The notes under the pieces are model-generated. The model saw only the letters and a list, made by a program, of their open reading frames with translations, searched no databases and was not told the DNA's origin. This document shows positions 27,322 through 36,709 of a stretch of 64,000 nt of DNA, piece after piece. Position numbers and translations under genes: made by a program. Numbering within the stretch: position 1 is the stretch's first letter; every line of letters begins with the position of its first letter. The stretch comes from Gimesia aquarii (GTDB lineage Bacteria; Planctomycetota; Planctomycetia; Planctomycetales; Planctomycetaceae): the NCBI RefSeq assembly GCF_007748195.1, contig NZ_CP037920.1, forward strand, positions 3,597,501-3,661,500. Direction: 5' to 3'.

Positions 27322-29088
27322 ATGAAGGCTACAATGAGAAAGCCATTTTTGTTATGCACTTTAATGCTGATGCAGGCAATTTTACTGCTGACTGGTCAAG
27401 TCGGTTTTGCACAAGACAGAATCTCGGCTGCTCAGCGAATTCCCGCCGATACACTTCTGTATTTTTCGGTTCCCGACGTTGAACAATTTGGGGAGCAATG
27501 GAGTAAAAGCTCTATGGGGCAAATTACTCACGACGAAGCGTTCGCCGATATGAAAAAAGATCTGGTGGAACTGATTGAAAAGTACTCCCAAAAATTTGAA
27601 GAAGAAACAGATTTGAGTCTCGATCAAGTCATGGGGATCCCCAGTCGGGAAATTTCATTAGCTTTTGTCAAAACCAGTGATGGCAAATTAGGTGGCGTCG
27701 CTTTCATGGATTATGGAGAAAGCGGTGAAATACTCGAAAAGATTTTGACGAAGACAGCAGATGCGCTGGATAAAAAAGGGGCTCAACGTTCAATCAATAG
27801 TGCTGAAGGGACAAAAATTACCGTCTATTCATTCGGTGATGATGACGCGGACGCAGGCCCTGTTAAAGTTCCCTTAGCAAAGAAGTTTGCATACTTTCTT
27901 AAAGATAAAACTCTTGTTGTCTCCAATGATGACAAAATTCTGGAATCAGTTTTGTCAAAGTGGGATGGTCAAAATCAGGATTCGCTTGCCAACAAAAAAG
28001 AGTATCAATACATTCAACAAAAATGCTCTGAGCCTGGCGCTCCCGCTGTCATGCAGTGGTACATGAATCCAATAGGCACACTGCAAACCGTTTTAGGAAT
28101 TGCCAGCCGAGCAAATCCACAGGTTGCCATGGTGCAGGGCTTTCTACCTGCCTTGGGAATCACCAACCTTAAAGCAGTTGGCGGAACGAGTTATCTTGCC
28201 ACGGAAAATTTTGATTCGATTAGCAGAACATTTACATTTGTTGAATTACCGACATCGGGAATTATTTCGATGTTTAAATGTCCGGCTGTCGCTCAGCAAC
28301 CACCCGAATGGGTTTCCGATAAGGTCTCATCGTATTATTCAATCAATTGGGGGATCGAAAGTGCCTACGATTCGATTGAAACATTATTTGACGGGTTTCA
28401 GGGACGTCCTGGTGCTTTGGCGGCGATCGTTGATCAATTGGCAGACAAGCCTGATGGTCCCAAAATCCACATCAAAAAAGATATTGTCGATAACTTGAGT
28501 GGTCGAGTTCAGGTAGCGACAGAGATTATTGATGGAGAGCAAATTGATCTGACCAAATTATCCGGACAGTTCACTGTTGCACTTGGATTGAAGAATTCTG
28601 ATGCGTTCCAGAAGATCATTTCTTCTCTGACTGCTCGTGACGATTTCCCAGGTCAGGCCAGAGAATTTCAAGGGACCACTTTATATGAAATCCCTGGTGC
28701 AGTCTTGAACACTCCCACGGACGCCGCTTTCTGTATTGCAGAAAACCAGCTTTTCGTCGCCAATGATGTCAAGCAGATTGAAAGAGTTTTGCGAAAAGAC
28801 CGCGGAGTTGGCTCTCTCCTTAATAGTGCTGACTACAAACGAATTTCAGAAACGTTTCCTGAAAAAACCTCGATCATCACTTACCAAAACTCAGATGCTC
28901 AAATTCATGCTCTTTATGAGATGTTGTTAAAGAATCGGAGTGCAGTGGATATCGAAGGTGTTGATTTAGGAAAGATGCCTTCATTTGAAGTGATTCAAAA
29001 GTATTTACCCATTTCGGGTGGGTATACCGTTCCCGATGATCAGGGGTTTTTGACGTCCACATTTACTGTGAAAAAATCATCCCGATAG
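27322..29088 (+). CDS. secreted DUF3352-like protein of unknown function
   Basis: 588 residues. A signal peptide (LLCTLMLMQAILLLTGQVGFA) is followed by AAQRIPADTLLYFSVPDVEQF, the opening typical of DUF3352-like secreted proteins. Duplicated segments of the same kind (SGRVQVATEII; GTTLYEIPGAV; FVANDVKQIERVL) recur later, suggesting two or more related alpha/beta repeats. There are no catalytic motifs. ATG 27334 (GAAGG five bases upstream) is an equally good start. It is followed by a strong terminator, so it is monocistronic. Its function is unknown. Confidence 0.78.
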   Translation: MKATMRKPFLLCTLMLMQAILLLTGQVGFAQDRISAAQRIPADTLLYFSVPDVEQFGEQWSKSSMGQITHDEAFADMKKDLVELIEKYSQKFEEETDLSLDQVMGIPSREISLAFVKTSDGKLGGVAFMDYGESGEILEKILTKTADALDKKGAQRSINSAEGTKITVYSFGDDDADAGPVKVPLAKKFAYFLKDKTLVVSNDDKILESVLSKWDGQNQDSLANKKEYQYIQQKCSEPGAPAVMQWYMNPIGTLQTVLGIASRANPQVAMVQGFLPALGITNLKAVGGTSYLATENFDSISRTFTFVELPTSGIISMFKCPAVAQQPPEWVSDKVSSYYSINWGIESAYDSIETLFDGFQGRPGALAAIVDQLADKPDGPKIHIKKDIVDNLSGRVQVATEIIDGEQIDLTKLSGQFTVALGLKNSDAFQKIISSLTARDDFPGQAREFQGTTLYEIPGAVLNTPTDAAFCIAENQLFVANDVKQIERVLRKDRGVGSLLNSADYKRISETFPEKTSIITYQNSDAQIHALYEMLLKNRSAVDIEGVDLGKMPSFEVIQKYLPISGGYTVPDDQGFLTSTFTVKKSSR

Positions 29089-29116
29089 AGTCTTCAATAT
29101 CGTCTTTGAATCTTTT

Positions 29117-29147
29117 AACCCGGTGAGGTCTCTCATCGGGTTTTTTT
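29117..29147 (+). terminator. rho-independent terminator
   Basis: An 11-bp stem AACCCGGTGAG / CTCATCGGGTT (one G-T pair) with a 4-nt loop, followed by seven T residues, 29 bp after the stop of the DUF3352-like gene. Confidence 0.92.
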
Positions 29148-29271
29148 GTACATATTCATATTTTACCGAATAAACCAATACTTTTTGGGATCTACCGTGT
29201 TAAATAGGCCAGTAAGTGGTTCTGATTCCAAATCTTTCCTTAATTACAGCACTTCCATGAAAGGGGCTGTT

Positions 29272-30306
29272 ATGCAACATTTTTACAAATCATTAACTTT
29301 ATTAGCAATTTTCTGCATCGCAGGTAATGGTTTATTCGCAGCGCCAGAACAGGACGAATCGACTGGCAAGAATGTCTTTCAGCAACTCGATAAAAATTCT
29401 GATGGCATTGTAAACGCTGATGAAGTTCCTAAGGAAAAGGAACGATTCTTCGATCATCTCATTCGACTTGGTGATCAGAATCAAGATGGCAAATTGACAA
29501 AAGCAGAATTTGAGTCTGGTCTCAATAAAGAAAAACAGAAATTTCCCGCGGAGACTGGTTCGAATCGGAATCGGGGACCACGTGATTTTCAAGCTTTTAT
29601 GAGTCGATTAGATCGCAATGGAGATAAGAAAATTACGAAAGACGAAATACCTGAACCATTAAAAAAACGTTTGGAACCACTGTTTCAACGCCTGAATAAA
29701 GAAGAAATTTCATTAGACGAACTCAAAAATCTTGGCGCCAAATTCAGAGGTAGGGGAGAAGGTGACAAAAAAGAGGGTAATCAGCGGAAAATTTCTTCAG
29801 AAATGTCAGAGCGGATCTTTCAAAGAATGGATTCGAACAAAGACGGAAAAATAACGGTCGACGAAGCCTCTGAACGTGGTAAACGCTTCCTGCGGCATAT
29901 GCTTGAGCAATCGGGTAAAGATGCCGATGGATCATTTTCTAAAAAAGAATTTTCAGAAGCACTGGCAAAATTCCGACCAGATCGCCGACCTCAAGGGCGT
30001 TCTAATAATAAAGACAAACAGGAAATGAAACGTCCGGGAAAGCGAGATCAGGAGACAAATCGTCGTCGCACTGATTCTGCAGGACAACGTCCTGGTCCAG
30101 CATTTGTCAAAATCTTAGATACAAATCGGGATGGAAAATTGAGCAAAGATGAACTCAGTCAAATGAAAATGCTCTTTGAGAAACTGGATCACAATAAGGA
30201 TGGAAGTTTGGATCTAAGAGAAATGATGGGAGGAAATCGTATGGACCGTCCTCGTCGTCCCGCACAAGATCGCCCTCAGAGTAAAAACAAGAACAAAAAC
30301 TCTTGA
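29272..30306 (+). CDS. secreted EF-hand protein with six or more calcium loops
   Basis: 344 residues from ATG 29272, which has AAAGGGG six bases upstream; an upstream ATG at 29257 lacks this. The signal peptide is SLTLLAIFCIAGNGLFA. Canonical EF-hand loops start near residues 40 (DKNSDGIVNADE), 68 (DQNQDGKLTKAE), 114 (DRNGDKKITKDE), 187 (DSNKDGKITVDE), 283 (DTNRDGKLSKDE) and 306 (DHNKDGSLDLRE). A weaker one lies near 216 (KDADGSFSKKE). Basic, Pro-rich linkers separate pairs, including residues 235-275. A role in extracellular calcium binding is inferred. It may be a scaffold or adhesin; no enzyme domain is present. Confidence 0.88.
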   Translation: MQHFYKSLTLLAIFCIAGNGLFAAPEQDESTGKNVFQQLDKNSDGIVNADEVPKEKERFFDHLIRLGDQNQDGKLTKAEFESGLNKEKQKFPAETGSNRNRGPRDFQAFMSRLDRNGDKKITKDEIPEPLKKRLEPLFQRLNKEEISLDELKNLGAKFRGRGEGDKKEGNQRKISSEMSERIFQRMDSNKDGKITVDEASERGKRFLRHMLEQSGKDADGSFSKKEFSEALAKFRPDRRPQGRSNNKDKQEMKRPGKRDQETNRRRTDSAGQRPGPAFVKILDTNRDGKLSKDELSQMKMLFEKLDHNKDGSLDLREMMGGNRMDRPRRPAQDRPQSKNKNKNS

Positions 30307-30309
30307 AAC

Positions 30310-31041
30310 TTAAGGCTCTAAACCTTGTGAGGCAGTTTGCTCTACTAACGAAGCACTGCCTTTTTCTTTTTGTAGATGCTGAACCCAGGCAGGGGGCAGA
30401 TTAAACCAAACCCAGTTCGTTCGAATTCGGAACTGGCGTGTGTAGTTGCCCATGATTTCATCTATGTTTCGAATTCGCTGATTTTCTTCACCCCGAGAAA
30501 CGACTTTTCGTACAGGGCGCACATACATGTATTCGAAGTAAGAAAGTACTCCCCCTGGCTTGAGCAAGCGAAAATAAGCTTCAAAGATTTCATCGACGAG
30601 AGTCGTTGGGAAATTATTGAGTGGTAATCCAGAGATGATAAAATCGTATTCTTCTCCTGACCCATATTCCTGCAGAGGACAGTTATGGATGGATGTAAGA
30701 TGTTTAATCTCCTGGAAGGCCACTTCCGAATCAAAACGCTGATTTAATATTTCCACAAACTTGTCATTCAATTCCACAAGATCAAGTTGATCTCCTGCTT
30801 GAATTTGTTTGACGATTTGTCTGGTAACTGCTCCAGTACCTGGCCCAATTTCCAAAACTTTCTTGGGTCCCTGATGTTGGCTCATCGGTCCTGCCATATT
30901 CGAACCTAGAAAACGGCTACTGGGAGCTATGGCACCGGTCGTTTCAAAAGTAGTTCGAAACTGTTTAAAAAATTCCCGATAATGTGACACGTTGAAGGTT
31001 CCTGATTTACTGTCAAAACTGTCAGAGCGAGTAGAATTCAC
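30310..31041 (-). CDS. class I SAM methyltransferase, phospholipid N-methyltransferase (PmtA)-like
   Basis: 243 residues. The start FFKQFRTTFETTGAIAPSSRFL and motif I VLEIGPGTGAVTRQIVKQI resemble PmtA and the KsgA/Erm fold. They are followed by DLVELNDKFVEILNQRF (motif II), DFIISGLPLNNFP (motif IV) and LLKPGGVLSYFEYMYVRPVRKVV. The SGLPLNNFP segment fits PmtA, which methylates phosphatidylethanolamine to phosphatidylcholine. A role in rRNA methylation is less likely because the Erm/KsgA NxPY motif is absent. It lies 6 bp downstream of the aminotransferase gene, so the two are probably co-transcribed. Confidence 0.75.
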   Translation of the reverse strand: MNSTRSDSFDSKSGTFNVSHYREFFKQFRTTFETTGAIAPSSRFLGSNMAGPMSQHQGPKKVLEIGPGTGAVTRQIVKQIQAGDQLDLVELNDKFVEILNQRFDSEVAFQEIKHLTSIHNCPLQEYGSGEEYDFIISGLPLNNFPTTLVDEIFEAYFRLLKPGGVLSYFEYMYVRPVRKVVSRGEENQRIRNIDEIMGNYTRQFRIRTNWVWFNLPPAWVQHLQKEKGSASLVEQTASQGLEP

Positions 31042-31047
31042 TCCGGT

Positions 31048-31998
31048 TTAATGTTGTTCTGAAATCGACTTTCGTCGCGCTTCACCGACTTGTGTTGCCT
31101 GCTCTACAATATCTACTCCCACACTCTGACTCCAGGCAGACAACAACTTTTGAAAAACAGGTCCTGGCCTGCCATCAGAAATCGGCTGAGAGTTAAAATG
31201 GGTTACTGGCATCAGACAATAAGCGGTTGAAGACGTCAATGCTTCATCCGCATCGATAATCGCATTTGAGGAAATATCTGTCTCTTCATAGTAAAGTCCA
31301 AGCTGTTTTGTAAATTGGGCTAGTACAGTCTGGCTGATCCCCCCCAGTACATATTCTGGACGGGGGGTTTTAATGATGTTGTCTTTGACAAGATAAAAGT
31401 TACCAATTGTTGTTTCGGCTGCAAATCCAGATTGATCAAATAGTAAGGCGCTCGCTTGCGGATTTTCTTTGCGGACGAGTTTGTCGGCTCGATAAAGATG
31501 AATGCGACTTCGAGATTTAATACGAGGGTCAAAGATACTTTTATTGAGCTGTTGTCCTTCCGCTTTTTGCAAATATTGGCCCGTATTGTATTTTTGGTCC
31601 CAAAGCTCAAAAGCCAAAGGAAAAGAGTGAACACAAACTGTTGGAGTGCGACACATTTCTAATTCAGATAACCCGAGATAAGGCAGGTTGTGACCAGCGG
31701 TGATGAAGACAGTCAAACCCAGATCGTGTTCTGGAGGGAGTAGTCTTGCATTATGCTCAATCACTGTTTCACAGACCTGCCTGAGTTCTGATTTTTGTGG
31801 GACAGGTTCGATGCAGGCATATTCAAGCGCGGAATACAATCGATCCAGATGTTCGTCGAGCATAAATAACTGATGCGCGAATGTACGTATCATTTCTGTT
31901 ACTGCGGCACCGTAAACAATGCCCAGATCGGTCACAGACAACTTTGCTTCTGAGAAAGGTATGTAGGCGCCATTAAGATACGCCTGGGGTTCAGTCAT
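31048..31998 (-). CDS. PLP aminotransferase class IV
   Basis: 316 residues. The N-terminus AYLNGAYIPFSEAKLSVTDLGIVYGAAVTE is typical of fold-type IV enzymes (branched-chain aminotransferase, D-amino acid aminotransferase, aminodeoxychorismate lyase). The PLP-lysine region is probably IKSRSRIHLYRADK. Conserved blocks FAAETTIGNFYLVKD, PRPEYVLGGISQTVL and DEALTSSTAYCLMPV follow, the last with the phosphate-binding Ser-Thr. Substrate cannot be assigned; IlvE, Dat and PabC are all possible. It overlaps no gene but ends 6 bp before the methyltransferase start, suggesting an operon. Confidence 0.85.
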   Translation of the reverse strand: MTEPQAYLNGAYIPFSEAKLSVTDLGIVYGAAVTEMIRTFAHQLFMLDEHLDRLYSALEYACIEPVPQKSELRQVCETVIEHNARLLPPEHDLGLTVFITAGHNLPYLGLSELEMCRTPTVCVHSFPLAFELWDQKYNTGQYLQKAEGQQLNKSIFDPRIKSRSRIHLYRADKLVRKENPQASALLFDQSGFAAETTIGNFYLVKDNIIKTPRPEYVLGGISQTVLAQFTKQLGLYYEETDISSNAIIDADEALTSSTAYCLMPVTHFNSQPISDGRPGPVFQKLLSAWSQSVGVDIVEQATQVGEARRKSISEQH

Positions 31999-32078
31999 CT
32001 AAAAAACATTCACAACGTAAGCAGGACGAACTCGTCACAGAAAACAGAAATAAGTGCAGTGCGGAAATTTAAACAGAA

Positions 32079-32489
32079 TCAATAGCCATAGTAAACAAGA
32101 TAAGGGGATTGGTACTGTGAGTTTAAGAACGGTCTTCTCCCAAAAAGCCGAACCTGCAGATACATCGTATTTGCTACCATACGACAACCCAGTGGGAACC
32201 GGGAATAATCGCAGCGACGAAATAATTGCTGACGAAGTTGTAAATCACAGTAACGCCGACTGATACCTGGAATTTGGTAACACGCATCATGCTGAGCGCA
32301 GCTTCCCCGAAAGTCGGCTCCCATAAATCCTTGTGGCGTTAAGAATTGCAAAAGTGGAGCACCATCAGGACCGCAAGGGTAAGCAACTCCTTGTGCGTAA
32401 ACAGAATTCGTGTCATATATGCCACTTATTAAAACGAACAAGGTCATTACGATTATCGATTTTAAATTCATTTGGACTCGCTTCTTCAT
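32079..32489 (-). CDS. secreted phospholipase A2-like protein
   Basis: 136 residues from ATG 32489 (an ATG at 32471 and a TTG at 32504 are alternatives). After the signal peptide (IIVMTLFVLISGI... YA-QG) comes a PLA2-type active site, GSCAQHDACY, with Cys64, His67, Asp68 and Cys70. CDLQLRQQLFRRC lies a few residues later. In secretory PLA2 the His-Asp pair and paired cysteines form the catalytic helix. The calcium loop here would be GPDGAPLLQF or GFMGADFRG, less typical. The C-terminus is rich in Tyr/Arg. Activity is uncertain, but the motif match is clear. Confidence 0.68.
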   Translation of the reverse strand: MKKRVQMNLKSIIVMTLFVLISGIYDTNSVYAQGVAYPCGPDGAPLLQFLTPQGFMGADFRGSCAQHDACYQIPGISRRYCDLQLRQQLFRRCDYSRFPLGCRMVANTMYLQVRLFGRRPFLNSQYQSPYLVYYGY

Positions 32490-32816
32490 CTGAAAATTAG
32501 TCAACTGATTTCTATTTAGTTAAAGGGGCGGTCCTCAGAGTGATTTCCGATTTTCTCCAGTTCGGTTCGGATTCGCAAGTGCCTTTTGGTGCTAGTCCTT
32601 ATTTCAATCAACAAAAGCACGAACCTGTGATGATTGTGACCAAAAAATGAACCAGTCGTATGACTTCTGAGTCCTTGCTCGATATACTTCCAAAGAGAAT
32701 GATTGTGCTAACTTGTGATATGGCAATCATTTCTTTACGATTTCCATTAAGAGACTCATGTATTGACTGCTTGCATATTGGCATTATTGAATTGATAACT
32801 AAAGGGATTGAGTGAT
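32490..32816. other. intergenic region between divergent genes
   Basis: About 330 bp between the PLA2-like gene and the dehydrogenase gene must hold two divergent promoters. I see no strong palindrome or RNA gene in it. Confidence 0.3.
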
Positions 32817-33737
32817 ATGACGATACCAGCAATTCAACCAGGTAAAACAAAAATCGGCTGGATTGGAACCGGGGTGATGGGGGCCAGTATGGTCGGACAT
32901 CTGATGGATGCCGGCTTTTCAGCTACTGTCTATAACCGTAGTAAGGTAAAGGCAGAGTCATTACTAAAAAAAGGAGCGAGTTGGGCAGACTCGCCGAAGG
33001 CTGTTGCTGAAGCGTCGGATGTGATTTTCTCAATTGTCGGGTTTCCTGCAGACGTTAGAGAAGTACTGTTAGGAGAGCAGGGGGCTTTGGCAGGGGCAAC
33101 AGCCGATAAAGTTTTGGTTGATATGACAACAAGCGATCCTTCGCTTGCAGTGGAAATTGCAGAAGCAGCACAGTCAAAAGGTGTTTCTAGCGTAGATGCT
33201 CCTGTTTCTGGTGGAGATATTGGAGCGAAAAATGGCACGTTATCAATCATGATTGGTGGCGACCAAGAAGTTGTGGATGCATTACAACCTTGCTGGAATG
33301 CGATGGGCAAGACCATTGTTTATCAGGGAGGCCCGGGATCGGGACAACATACAAAAATGGTCAATCAGATTCTGATTGCCACTAATATGATTGGCGTCTG
33401 TGAAGCACTGCTCTATGGATATAAGGCAGGACTTGACTTGCCTACTGTTTTGGAATCAGTTGGTAGTGGTGCTGCAGGCAGTTGGTCACTTTCAAATCTG
33501 GGTCCTCGTATCATGGATAACAATTTTGATCCCGGGTTTTTCGTCGAACATTTCATCAAAGATATGGGAATTGCTCTGGCGGAAGCAAAGGCGATGAATT
33601 TAAGCCTTCCCGGCTTAGCCTTGGGGCATCAACTTTATCTGGCAGTTCAGGCACAAGGACATGGCCGTGACGGAACTCATGCCCTGCAGTTAGCATTAGC
33701 ATCGTTGTCGAATGTCGACTGGGAGCATCGCACTTAG
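32817..33737 (+). CDS. NAD(P)-dependent beta-hydroxyacid dehydrogenase (3-hydroxyisobutyrate dehydrogenase family)
   Basis: 306 residues. The Rossmann motif is [16 protein letters not shown]. The substrate-binding signature [22 protein letters not shown] and the catalytic-Lys region [18 protein letters not shown] are both intact, followed by the helical C-terminal domain. The ATG at 32817 has AAGGGA nine bases upstream; a TTG at 32808 is in frame. Likely substrates are 3-hydroxyisobutyrate, tartronate semialdehyde or glyoxylate. It precedes dapA on the same strand by 93 bp, with no pathway link evident. Confidence 0.9.
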   Translation: MTIPAIQPGKTKIGWIGTGVMGASMVGHLMDAGFSATVYNRSKVKAESLLKKGASWADSPKAVAEASDVIFSIVGFPADVREVLLGEQGALAGATADKVLVDMTTSDPSLAVEIAEAAQSKGVSSVDAPVSGGDIGAKNGTLSIMIGGDQEVVDALQPCWNAMGKTIVYQGGPGSGQHTKMVNQILIATNMIGVCEALLYGYKAGLDLPTVLESVGSGAAGSWSLSNLGPRIMDNNFDPGFFVEHFIKDMGIALAEAKAMNLSLPGLALGHQLYLAVQAQGHGRDGTHALQLALASLSNVDWEHRT

Positions 33738-33830
33738 TTTCAACTGTCGGTTATAAATACAGCACATGGAACACAAATATTTTTGTTGAATATCGCTGGT
33801 TGGCAGAATTTGTTTTAAGGTATTAAGAGC

Positions 33831-34718
33831 ATGGCAAATCAAAGCGACCTGTTCGCAGGTCTTTCAGTGGCAATGATTACTCCCTTCAAAAATGGAGAAA
33901 TCGACGAAGCTGCACTGCGGACTCTGGTTGATTACCACATTGAGCAAGGGACCGATACCTTGTGTCCCGTTGGTACTACAGGTGAATCACCAACTCTCTC
34001 ACATGAAGAGCACAAACAAGTCATTTCGATTGTTTGCCAACATGCTGCCGGCCGCATCAAAGTCATGGCTGGAACGGGTTCGAATAGCACGAAGGAAGCT
34101 GTTGAACTGACGAAGTACGCCGAACAAGCTGGTGCCGATGGGGGGTTACATGTGGCTCCCTATTACAACAAACCGACTCAGGAAGGATTCTTCCAGCATT
34201 ATCAGACAATTGCTGAGTCGGTTGAAATTCCAATCGTGATTTACAATATTCCAGGAAGAACTGCCAAGAATATTGAGCCTGAAACCATTATTCGTTTGGC
34301 AGAGATACCCAATATTGTTGCAGTCAAGGAATCGACTGGCTCAATGGATCAGGCGTCTCACATTCTTTCCGCTTGTGACTTATCGGTCCTGTCCGGTGAT
34401 GATAGTTTGACATTACCACTGATGGCTTTAGGTGGAAAAGGAGTTGTGTCGGTTGTCGGAAATATTGTTCCCGGTGATGTGAAAAATATGTTAAATGCGT
34501 TTAACGCCGGGGATTTACAACTAGCCAGAGAATGGCACTTCAAGCTTTTTACACTCTGCAGAAATTTGCTGGGGCTGGCTACAAATCCGATTCCCATCAA
34601 AGCTGCAATGCAATTGCTGGGTAGGGACAATGGAGAGGTTCGTCTTCCGATGACTCAACTCGATAAGGCATCGATTAAAATCTTGGAAAAAACATTGGGA
34701 GATTATGGACTGCTTTAA
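33831..34718 (+). CDS. dapA: 4-hydroxy-tetrahydrodipicolinate synthase
   Basis: 295 residues. It condenses pyruvate with aspartate semialdehyde in lysine/diaminopimelate synthesis. Present are the TIM-barrel start [29 protein letters not shown] (Thr pair of the proton relay), [14 protein letters not shown] with the catalytic Tyr, [10 protein letters not shown] with the Schiff-base Lys, and [19 protein letters not shown]. The family also contains N-acetylneuraminate lyase and other aldolases, but the GTTGES and YNIPGRT blocks fit DapA. It supplies DAP for peptidoglycan, consistent with murD in this window. Confidence 0.95.
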   Translation: MANQSDLFAGLSVAMITPFKNGEIDEAALRTLVDYHIEQGTDTLCPVGTTGESPTLSHEEHKQVISIVCQHAAGRIKVMAGTGSNSTKEAVELTKYAEQAGADGGLHVAPYYNKPTQEGFFQHYQTIAESVEIPIVIYNIPGRTAKNIEPETIIRLAEIPNIVAVKESTGSMDQASHILSACDLSVLSGDDSLTLPLMALGGKGVVSVVGNIVPGDVKNMLNAFNAGDLQLAREWHFKLFTLCRNLLGLATNPIPIKAAMQLLGRDNGEVRLPMTQLDKASIKILEKTLGDYGLL

Positions 34719-34851
34719 TTCGTGCCTGGGATCCCATCAGCAAGGTATCGTTGAGAAGAGCGAGTACACAACAAGTGGTTTCCAGTCGAAAACGTACACA
34801 GAAATAGAGTTCAAGTTTCACACATAACCTGTTTGGTAAGAGGTATCGCTA

Positions 34852-36159
34852 GTGATATTTGGTTTTGGAAAATCCCGGGATGACGAGGAAGAATTCGAAG
34901 AAGAAATTGAGCCGGTTTCCTTTCAAGGCGCATTAAATGGTCAACCAGCGAACCTGAAAGAAAATGCAAGACTGGTGAAAGCCGGCCTCATGCCTGCTAA
35001 AAATATCGTCACTGATGCTCTTGCTCTCCGTGCGGAGTTCATTCGTTTTGAACCGAAAGGCGAGCGGTATCAGGTTTTGTTTTATATAGACGGTGTTGCG
35101 AGTCCGGGACCAAAGCTCTCAAAACAACAAGGTCTGGCTGTCATTCAGATTATCAAACTACTTTCAGGTATGAATATCCAGGAACGGAAGCGACCACAAT
35201 CGGGTGGCGTCTTAGCAGAGCTGGAAGAAGTCCCTTATCAACTGCGAGTCTCGACTGCTCCTGGTCAATCAGGCGGCGAGCGACTTTCGATTAAAGCGAT
35301 TAAAGTCAATGAACCTTTAGATCGTCCTGATGATATTGGTATTTCTGAAGAAAATAAAGAACGTATTCGAGAGTTGGCGAAAGGCCGCAGTGGCGTCATT
35401 CTCGTCAGTGGTCCATCTAATTCAGGTACAACCACCACCACGTTTGGTGTTGTACGATCTGTGGATGCGTATCAATATACAATTTTCGCTTTAGCGGACC
35501 CTGAGCACCGAGAATTAAGTCATATTACGGTTCCGGATAAAAAAGAAGATGACACATTCGATGATGAACTAAGAAGAATCATTCGTATGGAAGCCGATGT
35601 GATCTATTTGAAACCGGTTACTGATGAAGCATATGTGGGCAGTATGCTCAATGTGGTAAACGAAATCGCAATGATTGCGGAAATTTCGGCGAAGGACGCA
35701 ATTGCTGGTTTGGTAAAGTTTTGTAAACTGGCTGGAGATGTAGAGAAGGGAGCCAATGCACTACGGTGTGTGGTTGGTCATAAACTGATCCGCACGCTCT
35801 GCGATCAATGCAAGGAAGCATTCCGACCAAACCCAAAATTGATCGCAAAAATGGGGCTCCCGAAATCGACAAAAATGCTCTATCGACCGCCCCGTCAAAC
35901 CGTTGATGAAGACGGTAACGAAATCGAACCATGCGAAAAGTGTGATGGTGTTGGTTACTACGGACGCACTATGATGATGGAAATGATCATCATGAGCGAC
36001 GAGATGAAACAGTTAATCATCAGTGGGGCAGAACCGGCCAAGATAAAAGCGTTGGCTAAAAAACAAGAGATGCCAACCTTCCAAAAAGAAGGGATTCGCT
36101 TAGTTGCTGAAGGGAAAATCTCCCTGGACGAGCTACAGCGAGCATTCAAGTCGTCTTAA
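34852..36159 (+). CDS. GspE/PilB-like protein with degenerate ATPase motifs
   Basis: 435 residues from a GTG with AAGAGG eight bases upstream. The acidic N-terminus is followed by the GspE N2-like segment (ALRAEFIRFEPKGERYQVLFYIDG) and the core RPQSGGVLAEL...YQLRVSTAPGQSGGERLSIKAI. The P-loop position reads GPSNSGTT (residues 187-194) with Thr193 in place of the essential Lys. The Walker B region reads EADVIYLKPVTDEAY where GspE has GEIRDxET. The zinc site is retained: Cys317, Cys320, Cys361, Cys364 (LCDQC, CEKCDGVGYYGRT). It looks like a non-hydrolysing paralogue of the type II secretion/type IV pilus motor. No secretion genes adjoin it. Confidence 0.85.
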   Translation: MIFGFGKSRDDEEEFEEEIEPVSFQGALNGQPANLKENARLVKAGLMPAKNIVTDALALRAEFIRFEPKGERYQVLFYIDGVASPGPKLSKQQGLAVIQIIKLLSGMNIQERKRPQSGGVLAELEEVPYQLRVSTAPGQSGGERLSIKAIKVNEPLDRPDDIGISEENKERIRELAKGRSGVILVSGPSNSGTTTTTFGVVRSVDAYQYTIFALADPEHRELSHITVPDKKEDDTFDDELRRIIRMEADVIYLKPVTDEAYVGSMLNVVNEIAMIAEISAKDAIAGLVKFCKLAGDVEKGANALRCVVGHKLIRTLCDQCKEAFRPNPKLIAKMGLPKSTKMLYRPPRQTVDEDGNEIEPCEKCDGVGYYGRTMMMEMIIMSDEMKQLIISGAEPAKIKALAKKQEMPTFQKEGIRLVAEGKISLDELQRAFKSS

Positions 36160-36281
36160 AATATGACTGCAATTGTCAGGGTAGGCAAAATACGCTAAGA
36201 ATTTCTATTTTGCAGGCCGATGCAATTCATGAACCATAACGAGGATATAGACATGTCCCAGTACTCTATTTCGAGGTGCTC

Positions 36282-36515
36282 ATGCAGATTCGTCATTTCA
36301 AAAAAGGGTTATGTGCGGCGGTTCTACTTTTCGGCGCTATTGGACTCGCTAACTATAGTCTTGAGAATAAGACAGAGAAAGATCCTTCGTCTGCTTATTT
36401 TTTCAGTACCGATGTAGTACAGTTTTATCCTGCCAGCGCTGAAGAAGAGCTTTACAACCAGCGTGAGGTTCTTGAACAATACAAAAAAGAGATAAAGCGT
36501 AATCGAGCTGAATGA
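36282..36515 (+). CDS. 77-residue exported protein, paralogue of the one at 39135
   Basis: 77 residues from ATG 36282 with GAGG six bases upstream. A hydrophobic helix (LCAAVLLFGAIGLA) is followed by PSSAYFF, VVQFYPASAEEELYNQREVLEQYKKE. The second half matches the 39135 gene nearly residue for residue, and both proteins are exactly 77 residues. This copy lacks the lipobox Cys of its partner and so is probably anchored by its helix or secreted. I recognise similar PSAYYL-x-DDVQ-x-x-P motifs from planctomycetes, without a function. It comes before the anti-sigma/sigma gene pair, which is on the other strand. Confidence 0.75.
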   Translation: MQIRHFKKGLCAAVLLFGAIGLANYSLENKTEKDPSSAYFFSTDVVQFYPASAEEELYNQREVLEQYKKEIKRNRAE

Positions 36516-36709
36516 TCAAGCTGGTTCAGTTGAACAATTTGGTCATGTTGACGTTTGCAGACGTCGCTTAGTTGAAAAGTACAAGAACGGGTGACGCAAT
36601 TGGAGGCGTCGAAGAAAGTTATCAACGGAACGGGATGATCTCTGAATCACATCGTGTGCTTTACCAACTTAGTAGGTCGTGTGGTTTCTGGCCCTATTAA
36701 ATTTGAGGC

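Noticed and set aside
30310-31041. KsgA/Erm-type rRNA methyltransferase assignment
   Set aside because: The NxPY/NLPY-type motif is absent and SGLPLNNFP fits PmtA-like enzymes better.
36220-36417. ORF overlapping the start of the first 77-residue gene
   Set aside because: The overlapping frame has a better ribosome site and a clear paralogue, so this is a shadow.
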